14,713 bases of DNA, from assembly GCA_045602655.1 (NCBI GenBank), contig JAZSBY010000001.1, forward strand, positions 1-14,713, in the 5' to 3' direction. This stretch comes from Fimenecus sp045602655 (lineage in GTDB: Bacteria; Bacillota; Clostridia; Oscillospirales; Acutalibacteraceae). Below the pieces are notes generated by a model. It ran no database searches. It saw only the letters and a list, made by a program, of their open reading frames with translations, and was not told the DNA's origin. Within the stretch, counting starts at the first letter, position 1. Each line of letters opens with the position of its first letter. Shown here one piece after another: positions 6,071 through 12,324 of this stretch. The translations under genes were made by a program, and so were the position numbers.

Positions 6071-6803
6071 TTTTCTCCTCCATATTTAAAAGGTATTCAT
6101 TTGCTTTACGAAGCATCTGCTTGTCATTGGGGAATTTAAGGGAATTCATAGCCTTATCAAATTTAAGCCACAGATACTCCTCAATTTCCTCCCGTTGGAT
6201 TACAGTTGTTGTGTCATCGGTTGTAGCAAGAAAAATTACAACCTGCTTTTCAATTTTTCCCTGAATAGAATATTCCGAACGAAAACGGAAATCAGGTAAG
6301 AAGCGAATTCTTACTCCTGTTTCCTCCAAAACCTCACGATAGGCTGTTTCCTTTTCGTTTTCGCCTCGTTCAATATGTCCTTTGGGGAAACCCCAGTTAG
6401 CACTTCGTTTATTCTTTATAAGTAAAAATCTTGTTTCACCATTGATAATGCGATAAACAATAGCACCACATGAGCTTTCATAAAGACAGGAAATTTCGTA
6501 AGTCCCCTCTTTTTCTGCAAAGCTTACTGCATCCTCAATCTGATGAATAATAAAGCGTTTACTCTTTGGTGCAACCACCAAAAAAATTCCGCCCATATCT
6601 TTTCTTTTGATTACAGCTATAACACGACCCTCAAAAACGCGTACTCTATGTGTTACACCCATAATGTAAGCACCCTTGACAGGTGAATGTGGGTCAAGAC
6701 CACTTTCCACCGTACCGAAATTCAAATCGTAAGAGACATTCTTCTCTCTGTCAAAGGAGTGCATAGGTTTGGTAACTCGTACCCTTACATATTTACCTAA
6801 CAT
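6063..6803 (-). CDS. NUDIX hydrolase (Ap4A-hydrolase-like) with N-terminal pyrophosphatase-like domain
   Basis: This 246-residue protein has two parts. Residues about 108-245 form a NUDIX domain with a perfect box, G142-x5-E148-x7-R156-E157-V-x-E160-E161-x-G163-V. The lead-in WGFPKGHIERGE is typical of bacterial diadenosine-tetraphosphate hydrolases. Residues 1-100 look like a small beta-barrel akin to soluble inorganic pyrophosphatases (VRVTKPMHS, then the NFG and AYIMGV strands, then RVIAVIKRKD), but I do not see the family's full set of catalytic aspartates, so this part may bind and not cleave. The usual length for a NUDIX domain alone is about 140-160. The start follows a GGGAGA site and is preceded by a 17-spacer promoter. 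It overlaps the downstream membrane gene by 8 bases. The NUDIX fold is certain; substrate and N-domain role are inferred. Confidence 0.88.
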   Translation of the reverse strand: MLGKYVRVRVTKPMHSFDREKNVSYDLNFGTVESGLDPHSPVKGAYIMGVTHRVRVFEGRVIAVIKRKDMGGIFLVVAPKSKRFIIHQIEDAVSFAEKEGTYEISCLYESSCGAIVYRIINGETRFLLIKNKRSANWGFPKGHIERGENEKETAYREVLEETGVRIRFLPDFRFRSEYSIQGKIEKQVVIFLATTDDTTTVIQREEIEEYLWLKFDKAMNSLKFPNDKQMLRKANEYLLNMEEKND

Positions 6804-6861
6804 AGCTTTTCTCCCGGATACATTGGCTGTTTTTCCACCAACAAAACTAAAACTGTTTATT

Positions 6862-6890
6862 ATTATACATAGTTTTTATTCATCTTGCAA
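6862..6890 (-). promoter_or_regulatory. Promoter of the NUDIX/membrane-protein pair
   Basis: On the minus strand TTGCAA (6885-6890) and TATAAT (6862-6867) are 17 bases apart, giving a leader of roughly 50 bases. It faces away from the LCP promoter at 6952-6980 in the same 214-base divergent region. Confidence 0.7.
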
Positions 6891-6951
6891 GTGCAACATA
6901 ATTATTTATTTATTTTTTTCTTATATTTTCATCATTATTTTTAAAAAATCA

Positions 6952-6980
6952 TTGTGCTTTTTACAGTTTTGTTGTAGAAT
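6952..6980 (+). promoter_or_regulatory. Promoter of the LCP gene
   Basis: TTGTGC (6952-6957) and TAGAAT (6975-6980) have a 17-base spacer and lie 37 bases before the UUG start. The T-rich stretch upstream (6900-6950) may act as an UP-like or bent element. Confidence 0.55.
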
Positions 6981-7017
6981 AATTTGTATATATTATTATT
7001 TATTAGGGTGAGAAGAT

Positions 7018-8313
7018 TTGGCAGAAAATCGTTTTAAAAATAGTGATGAATTTGAAGATATTTTCAGTAATTTGCCTAAAAATGACGAGTTTGAAGATAT
7101 TTACAGTTCGTTACAAGATTCCGTTGAAGATGATTCAACCATTTCAGAAGATGACGACAGTGTTTACTTTCCTGAAAACACATATAATCAAGATACAGCA
7201 AAAAAACAAGATATTGAAAATCAGGTAACCTATAATCCATCTTTTACAAATCGTGTCCGTCAGGAAATAAACTATGAGGATGTTGATGAGATTTATAGTG
7301 ATACAAAGAGGGACGAAGCAAAACCAAAGAAAAAGCGTCACACTTTGAGAAACACTTTAATAGCGTTGCTTTGTATTACACTTGTTATTGGTGCCTGTGT
7401 CGGTGTTTTTGCATACAAGACACTCAACGACCTACTCTCATCCTTCGATACCGAAGAGCAATTAAGTGAAAATAGTCATATTGACGAGTCCGTCCTTTAC
7501 AAGGACAATGCACAGATTAATGTTCTCCTTGTAGGTGTTGATGCAAGAGAAGGTGAAACCGAGTCCCGTTCGGATACTATGATTCTTGTTACTCTTGACC
7601 ACAAGAACCAACAGATTAAGCTCACATCCTTCCTTCGTGATTCCTATGTTGAAATTGCAGGTAAGGGAAGAAAAGCTAAACTCAACGCTGCGTTTTTCCA
7701 AGGTGGAATCCAGACTCTTACCGATACACTTGAACTTAATTTTAAGGTTGATATTGACTATTATGCTATGGTTGACTTTGAAATTTTCACTACAATTGTT
7801 GATGAAATCGGCGGCATCAATGTTGATGTCACAGCAAAAGAAAGCCGATATTCTAAGTGGTCGGATAACGGTGAGAAACTCGTTCCCATTGAAGCCGGCG
7901 AAGATGTTCATCTTAACGGCGAACAGGCTTTATGGTACAGCCGAATGAGAAGCCTTGACTCTGACTTTATGAGAACACAAAGACAAAGAAAGGTTATTTC
8001 AGCCATTGTAGCAAAGGCAAAAACCCTCAGTATGGACAAGCTTTACAGTCTTGCAAAAACAATCATTCCTCTTGTTAAGACAAACCTTGACTCACAGGAA
8101 ATTCTCAATATGGGTACGGAGGCTCTTGTGAAAAAACTGTATTCGTATTCATTGGTGCAACAACAGATTCCTGCAGACGGCACTTGGCATGACGAAAACA
8201 TTCAGGGTGTTGGTGCTTCTCTTGTAATGGATTTGGATGAGAACGCAGAAATTCTCAAAAATTTCCTTTCAGAAAAACAAACTCCTCCTGAAAGCACAAC
8301 AAATCAACAATAA
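7018..8313 (+). CDS. LytR-CpsA-Psr (LCP) family cell-envelope protein
   Basis: This 431-residue protein has an acidic cytoplasmic tail (1-105), a basic stretch KKKRH, one membrane helix (112-133) and an extracellular LCP domain (about 165-330). LCP enzymes transfer glycopolymers from undecaprenyl carriers to peptidoglycan. Conserved features seen are LLVGVDARE (D175), SRSDTMIL (R184, D186), SFLRDSYV (R207), KLNAAFFQGG, DEIGGINVDV, LNGEQALWYSRMR (R309) and the RTQRQRKV arginine set. The start is UUG (7018) behind GGGTGAG; no in-frame Met occurs before the LCP core, so UUG is well supported. The long tail holds a duplicated motif, DEFEDIFSNLPK then DEFEDIYSSLQD (residues 10-33). The GH51 gene follows after 21 bases. 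Family is certain; the polymer attached is unknown. Confidence 0.92.
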   Translation: MAENRFKNSDEFEDIFSNLPKNDEFEDIYSSLQDSVEDDSTISEDDDSVYFPENTYNQDTAKKQDIENQVTYNPSFTNRVRQEINYEDVDEIYSDTKRDEAKPKKKRHTLRNTLIALLCITLVIGACVGVFAYKTLNDLLSSFDTEEQLSENSHIDESVLYKDNAQINVLLVGVDAREGETESRSDTMILVTLDHKNQQIKLTSFLRDSYVEIAGKGRKAKLNAAFFQGGIQTLTDTLELNFKVDIDYYAMVDFEIFTTIVDEIGGINVDVTAKESRYSKWSDNGEKLVPIEAGEDVHLNGEQALWYSRMRSLDSDFMRTQRQRKVISAIVAKAKTLSMDKLYSLAKTIIPLVKTNLDSQEILNMGTEALVKKLYSYSLVQQQIPADGTWHDENIQGVGASLVMDLDENAEILKNFLSEKQTPPESTTNQQ

Positions 8314-8334
8314 CCTGAAAAGGTGGTTTATAAT

Positions 8335-9834
8335 ATGAAAAAAGCAAAGATGTCACTTGTGTCTGAATTTACAGGTGCAAAAGTTGACGAAAGAATATAC
8401 GGCTCATTTATTGAGCATTTAGGTCGTGCAGTTTATGGCGGTATTTTTGAACCCGACCACCCTACTGCTGACGAAGACGGCTTCCGTAAGGATGTTATTG
8501 AAAAGGTTAAAAAGCTCAACGTCCCCATTGTTCGTTATCCCGGTGGTAACTTTGTTTCAGGCTACAATTGGGAAGATGGTGTTGGACCTGTTGAATTAAG
8601 ACCAAAGAAACTCGAACTTGCCTGGGGTGTTACTGAACCCAACCTTTTCGGTACAAATGAGTTTGCAAAATGGTGCAAAAAGGCAAACACTTCTCCTATG
8701 ATGGCAGTTAATCTCGGTCTTCGCGGTCCTGAGGAAGCAAGAAATCTTGTTGAATACTGTAACCACAAATCAGGTAGTTATTGGAGTGACCTTCGTCGTT
8801 CACACGGTTATGAAGAGCCTCACAACATTAAGCTTTGGTGCTTGGGTAATGAGATGGACGGTGATTGGCAAATTGGTCACAAAACTGCAGTTGAATACGG
8901 CAGAACTGCTGCTGAGGCAGCAAAAGTTATGAAGTGGACTGACAACTCCATTGAAACTGTACTTTGTGGCAGTGCCTCCCGTGATATGGCAACCTTTGGC
9001 GAATGGGAAGCAACAACCCTTGATTTAGCCTATGACAAGGTTGATTATCTTTCACTCCACATCTATTTCGGTAACCGTGATAACGATACTCCTTCATTCC
9101 TTGCAAAGAACCTGAAAATGGATGAGTTTATCAAGTCAGTTATCTGCATCTGTGACTACATAAAGGCAAAGAAGCGTTCAAAGCATACAGTCAATCTCTC
9201 TTTTGACGAATGGAATGTATGGTACCATTCAAACGGTGCACCTTTTGAAAAATGGAGTACAGCACCTCATCAGCTTGAGGATATTTACAACTTTGAAGAT
9301 GCTCTTTTAGTTGCTCTTATGCTTATGACACTTCTTAAAAATGCAGACAGAGTAAAAATCGGTTGTCTTGCACAACTTGTAAATGTTATAGCTCCAATTA
9401 TGACTGAAAATGGTGGGGCTTGTTGGGAGCAGACAATTTTCTACCCGTTTATGCACCTTTCTAATTATGGTCGTGGCTATACTCTTGACTCAAGAGTTAT
9501 TTCTCCAAAACACGACACAAAGGAATTTACTGATGTGCCTGATATTGAATCAATCGCAACCATCAGTGAAGATAAGGAAAGTCTTACAATATTTGCAGTT
9601 AACAGAAATATGGAAGAGGATATTCTATTTGATGTTTCCCTCCTTGACTTTGAAGACTTTGAGGTTTTAGAGCATATTGAAATGAGCGGATACGGAATTA
9701 AAGAGGAAAACAGTGCAATTCAGACTCCGGTTAAGCCTTTCAATGCAGAAAAGCCACAGTTTGACGGTAAAAATCTTACTGTTAATCTTAAATCCCTCTC
9801 TTGGAATGTAATTAGACTTGCAAAAAGAAAATAA
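8335..9834 (+). CDS. abfA: GH51 alpha-L-arabinofuranosidase, intracellular
   Basis: This 499-residue enzyme removes terminal arabinofuranose from arabinan and arabinoxylan fragments. The catalytic acid/base is E173 in CLGNEMDG and the nucleophile is E292 in LSFDEWNVWYH, close to E175 and E294 of the Geobacillus enzyme. The PGGNFVSGYNWEDG and NLGLRGPEEARN segments are also typical of GH51, and the C-terminal residues fit its beta-sandwich. There is no signal peptide, so substrates must be imported as oligosaccharides. The ATG at 8335 was chosen over the in-frame GTG at 8323 because that GTG is part of the AAAGGTGG ribosome site. It probably shares transcription with the LCP gene upstream. No sugar transporter or second arabinan gene is adjacent, which is unusual for a utilisation locus. 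Family and activity are confident. Confidence 0.95.
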   Translation: MKKAKMSLVSEFTGAKVDERIYGSFIEHLGRAVYGGIFEPDHPTADEDGFRKDVIEKVKKLNVPIVRYPGGNFVSGYNWEDGVGPVELRPKKLELAWGVTEPNLFGTNEFAKWCKKANTSPMMAVNLGLRGPEEARNLVEYCNHKSGSYWSDLRRSHGYEEPHNIKLWCLGNEMDGDWQIGHKTAVEYGRTAAEAAKVMKWTDNSIETVLCGSASRDMATFGEWEATTLDLAYDKVDYLSLHIYFGNRDNDTPSFLAKNLKMDEFIKSVICICDYIKAKKRSKHTVNLSFDEWNVWYHSNGAPFEKWSTAPHQLEDIYNFEDALLVALMLMTLLKNADRVKIGCLAQLVNVIAPIMTENGGACWEQTIFYPFMHLSNYGRGYTLDSRVISPKHDTKEFTDVPDIESIATISEDKESLTIFAVNRNMEEDILFDVSLLDFEDFEVLEHIEMSGYGIKEENSAIQTPVKPFNAEKPQFDGKNLTVNLKSLSWNVIRLAKRK

Positions 9835-9846
9835 TTGTAGTACAAT
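9818..9846 (+). promoter_or_regulatory. Promoter of the zinc-ribbon membrane protein, -35 box inside the GH51 gene
   Basis: TTGCAA (9818-9823) and TACAAT (9841-9846) are 17 bases apart. The -35 box lies in the last GH51 codons. The ATG is 30 bases beyond the -10 box. Confidence 0.55.
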
Positions 9847-9876
9847 ATTAAAAGTTAATTTAGAAAGAGTGATATT

Positions 9877-10656
9877 ATGGCTTCAAAATGTCCTTCCTGC
9901 GGACGCACTTTGAAAATTTGGGAGTTCAAAGCTGAGTGTCCTAAGTGCGGTGCTAATATTCCTAATCACCAGTGGGAAAAGCGTTTGTCAGATGATGCTG
10001 ACTTTGCAGAATATGCTTTTGCAAAGTTTCATTATAAGTTCCAGAATTTTAAATCTGCAGTTGTAGGTTCAAAACTCCGTATTGCGAGATTGGTGCTTAC
10101 ATTTGCTCCTCTTATTGCCCTTCTTCTTCCACTTTATAATTACACACTCAACCTCCCATTCCGTAACAGTAATGAATCAGTTTCATTCTTAACATTTGTT
10201 CTTAACTATCTTCTTGAAACGGATATAGGCAGTGTAATAACTCTTATGGGTGGCGAAGTTTTAGGCAAAGCTGCAACAATGGTTGTAATTGCTTGTGTGC
10301 TTTTACTCCTTGCTGTTGTTTTCGGTGTTCTTAACTTCTTCGTGCTCCTCTTTGCAGGTATTAAGTTGAAGTACAAGTTCAACATTATCCTTAATGTGCT
10401 TGCTACACTCTGTTGGGGCGTTGCTTCAATCTTCTTTGTACAGTTTACATCTGCTTGCACAGCTCTTGGTGGCGGAATCATCACAGAATGTAGTTTAGGT
10501 TTTGGTTTCATTGTTGGTTGTGTTCTTTTTATAGTTAACATTGCTATGAATGTTGTTGTTGGTAAAACTCTTAAAAAGCAAATGGAAGAACAGCCTTCAC
10601 TTGACGAATTTGTTAAAAATGAAATTGCTGAAATCAGAGCAGGCAATCTTAAATAA
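9877..10656 (+). CDS. Zinc-ribbon multi-pass membrane protein, unknown function
   Basis: I do not recognise a named family for this 259-residue protein. It opens with a zinc ribbon, C5-P-S-C8 and C21-P-K-C24, in the style of bacterial double-zinc-ribbon proteins. A charged segment follows (30-66), then about four hydrophobic helices near 71-90, 133-162, 168-192 and 208-228. The C-terminus (229-259) is polar and acidic. The ribbon, placed before the first helix, should be cytoplasmic, as in small sensory or scaffold membrane proteins. The ribosome site (AGAAAGAG) is weak and the start is the first Met. It has its own promoter and a terminator that doubles as leader of the next gene. The coding call is firm from composition and the intact ribbon. 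Confidence 0.78.
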   Translation: MASKCPSCGRTLKIWEFKAECPKCGANIPNHQWEKRLSDDADFAEYAFAKFHYKFQNFKSAVVGSKLRIARLVLTFAPLIALLLPLYNYTLNLPFRNSNESVSFLTFVLNYLLETDIGSVITLMGGEVLGKAATMVVIACVLLLLAVVFGVLNFFVLLFAGIKLKYKFNIILNVLATLCWGVASIFFVQFTSACTALGGGIITECSLGFGFIVGCVLFIVNIAMNVVVGKTLKKQMEEQPSLDEFVKNEIAEIRAGNLK

Positions 10657-10673
10657 ATTCATAACGAAAATTG

Positions 10674-10706
10674 TCCCTCTCGTATAATCTACGGGAGGGA
10701 TTTTTT
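10674..10706 (+). terminator. Intrinsic terminator that contains the next gene's ribosome site
   Basis: TCCCTCTCGTA (10674-10684) pairs with TACGGGAGGGA (10690-10700), 11 pairs including one T-G, around loop TAATC. Six T (10701-10706) follow and the ATG of the deacetylase comes at once (10707). The right arm contains GGGAGGG, the ribosome site of the deacetylase, so the site would be hidden in any transcript reading through from upstream. Confidence 0.75.
10683..10688 (+). promoter_or_regulatory. Possible -10 box nested in the terminator loop
   Basis: A perfect TATAAT spans the end of the left arm and the loop of the hairpin. The -35 region at 17 bases (CATAAC, 10660-10665) is poor. A start about 7 bases on (near 10695) would give a very short leader that keeps GAGGGA but loses the left arm. 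The sequence TATAATCTA also loosely resembles a sporulation sigma-K -10 box. Confidence 0.4.
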
Positions 10707-11465
10707 ATGTGGATTAAAACCTTTACAATACGAAAGCTTACAGGTATACTTTCAATCGCTTTGGCAATTGCAATAATTTTTGGTGTTATAATGGGAAATT
10801 ATGTTTCAGCATCCGTCAATGCAAAAAAATTACCTATTTACTCCGTTGAAACAAATGAGAAGAAAATAGCAATAACCTTTGATGCAGCGTGGACAAATCA
10901 GGATACGGCAGAAATAATTGAAATTTTAAAGAAGCACAATGCAAAAGCCACCTTTTTCATCGTCGGTGAGTGGGCAGATAAATTCCCTGAAAGTGTAAAG
11001 GCATTTCACGATGCAGGTCACACAATAGCCAACCACTCCGACACTCATAAGGCATTCTCAAAGTGTTCAAGGGATGAAATCAAAGAGGAAATTGAGAATT
11101 GTAACAAAAAACTTGAAACTATAACCGGCGAAAAAGTAAATCTTGTCCGTGCTCCATCAGGTGATTACACAAACCAAAGCATTGAGATTGCAAATAGTCT
11201 TGGTATGTACACTATTCAGTGGGATTGCGACAGTCTTGACTACACGAAAATCCCGGTGGATGAAATTGTTGACCGTGTTGTAACCGGCACGAAAAACGGC
11301 TCAATTATACTTTTCCATAACGGAGTGGAAAACACTGCCCCTGCACTGGATAAAGCTCTTACAGAACTTTCAAAACAGGGCTATACCTTTGTTTCCGTTG
11401 ACAATTTGATTTATAAAGACAATTACACCATTGACCACACAGGACGGCAGATTAAGAGTATGTAA
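10707..11465 (+). CDS. Polysaccharide deacetylase, PdaB-like
   Basis: This 252-residue protein has an N-terminal membrane anchor or signal (13-30, ending near ASA) and a NodB-type carbohydrate esterase family 4 domain (about 50-235). Motifs in order are ITFDAAW (D59), NHSDTH (H110 and H114, metal ligands), RAPSGDYT (R148) and LFHNGVENT (H204). The second Asp of the common TFDD motif is Ala (A60); the FDAAW form is what I associate with the PdaB group, sporulation-linked deacetylases of cortex peptidoglycan. The substrate is therefore likely an N-acetylated amino sugar of peptidoglycan, outside the membrane. The start is the ATG after GGGAGGG; the frame opens 12 codons earlier but those lie in the hairpin. 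The 126 bases after the stop hold only the next gene's promoter. PdaB assignment is moderate, CE4 firm. Confidence 0.88.
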   Translation: MWIKTFTIRKLTGILSIALAIAIIFGVIMGNYVSASVNAKKLPIYSVETNEKKIAITFDAAWTNQDTAEIIEILKKHNAKATFFIVGEWADKFPESVKAFHDAGHTIANHSDTHKAFSKCSRDEIKEEIENCNKKLETITGEKVNLVRAPSGDYTNQSIEIANSLGMYTIQWDCDSLDYTKIPVDEIVDRVVTGTKNGSIILFHNGVENTAPALDKALTELSKQGYTFVSVDNLIYKDNYTIDHTGRQIKSM

Positions 11466-11531
11466 AGTATCTATCGGCATTTTTACTGTATTTCGGGCTA
11501 TATTTTCTACATATCCATACACAAATAGTCC

Positions 11532-11560
11532 TTGAAATCTGTGTGATTTTATAATACAAT
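11532..11560 (+). promoter_or_regulatory. Promoter of the OPRT-like gene
   Basis: TTGAAA (11532-11537) and TACAAT (11555-11560) have a 17-base spacer and lie 31 bases before the ATG. A nearer TATAAT-like string (11549-11554) has no -35 box at usable distance. Confidence 0.55.
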
Positions 11561-11591
11561 TATTCTATAAAAGAACATAGGGGGATACTTT

Positions 11592-12236
11592 ATGCCAACA
11601 GCAAACATTACAAAAATTAAAACTAAACAGAAGAATCTTGTTCTTCGTGTTGCTAAGGGACACTTTGCAACAAGCAGTGCACACAGTAATTACTATATTG
11701 ACGTTGCTGCACAGAAATCCCGTCTTTCAGAAGCAAAGGCAGTTGCACAGGAACTTTGCAAAAATCATAAATACAGCAATCAGATAGTTGACACTATTTT
11801 ATGTCTTGACGGCACAGAGGTTATTGCAACATGCGTTGCAGAGGAACTTACAAAGAGCGACTATGTTAACATCAATGCTCATCAGACAATTTATATTGTT
11901 ACACCTGAAATCGTTAACGGCTCACAGATTATCTTCAGAGATAACATTGTTAACATGATTAAAGGCAAGCATGTTTTGATTACAGCCGTTTCAGTAGCAT
12001 CCGGTAATACTGCAAAGGCAGCAGTTGAGGCAATTAAGTATTATGGTGGCGAGGTTGTTGGTATTGCATCAATCTTTGCAACAAGCAAGGAATGTGCAGG
12101 GCTTGAGGTTAATTCAGTTTTCAATCCAAAGGATTTACCTGACTATTTCAGCGTACCTGCTCACGAATGTCCACTTTGTAAAGAGAGCAAAAAGTTGGAT
12201 GCACTTATCAACTGCCACGGTTTCTCAAAACTTTAA
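11592..12236 (+). CDS. Orotate-phosphoribosyltransferase-like protein with altered PRPP loop and CxxC
   Basis: This 214-residue protein has the type I phosphoribosyltransferase layout. The N-terminal hood GHFATSSAHSNYYID (23-37) matches the start of orotate phosphoribosyltransferases, and the core strand plus loop HVLITAVSVASGNTAKAA (127-144) sits where the PRPP-binding loop belongs. Active enzymes carry two acidic residues there (for example VxxxDDxxTTGxT); here these places are Ala and Val, and the loop ends SGNT instead of TGGT. Residues 193-196 are CPLC, a possible half zinc site, and another Cys is C208. It may be a divergent enzyme, or a ligand-binding or regulatory protein that lost catalysis. 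The start follows AGGGGGA. No pyrimidine gene is adjacent, which argues against a routine pyrE. The fold is likely; activity is doubtful. Confidence 0.75.
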   Translation: MPTANITKIKTKQKNLVLRVAKGHFATSSAHSNYYIDVAAQKSRLSEAKAVAQELCKNHKYSNQIVDTILCLDGTEVIATCVAEELTKSDYVNINAHQTIYIVTPEIVNGSQIIFRDNIVNMIKGKHVLITAVSVASGNTAKAAVEAIKYYGGEVVGIASIFATSKECAGLEVNSVFNPKDLPDYFSVPAHECPLCKESKKLDALINCHGFSKL

Positions 12237-12245
12237 TAAAATAAA

Positions 12246-12280
12246 GGAGAGGTACTTTTCAGTATCTCTCCATTATTTTT
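12246..12280 (+). terminator. Intrinsic terminator after the OPRT-like gene
   Basis: GGAGAGGTAC (12246-12255) pairs with GTATCTCTCC (12262-12271), 10 pairs with one G-T, loop TTTTCA, tail ATTATTTTT. Confidence 0.75.
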
Positions 12281-12289
12281 ACATAAAAC

Positions 12290-12322
12290 AGCGGTGAGTT
12301 TTTGGCTCACCGCTTAATTTTT
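12290..12322. terminator. Bidirectional intrinsic terminator
   Basis: AGCGGTGAG (12290-12298) pairs perfectly with CTCACCGCT (12306-12314). The plus-strand tail is TAATTTTT; on the minus strand GTTTTA follows. It lies 3 bases from the end of the minus-strand dockerin gene, for which it is the natural terminator, and backs up the hairpin at 12246-12280. Confidence 0.75.
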
Positions 12323-12324
12323 AA

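Noticed and set aside
8323..8334. GTG start for the GH51 gene
   Set aside because: The GTG is within the ribosome site of the ATG at 8335, which gives catalytic residues at the family's usual numbering.
10206..10646. 146-residue minus-strand frame
   Set aside because: It is a shadow of the membrane helices of the zinc-ribbon protein, with no ribosome site.
10671..10706. Longer N-terminus for the deacetylase
   Set aside because: These codons lie in the hairpin and T run; the ATG at 10707 has the GGGAGGG site and gives a normal signal-anchor.
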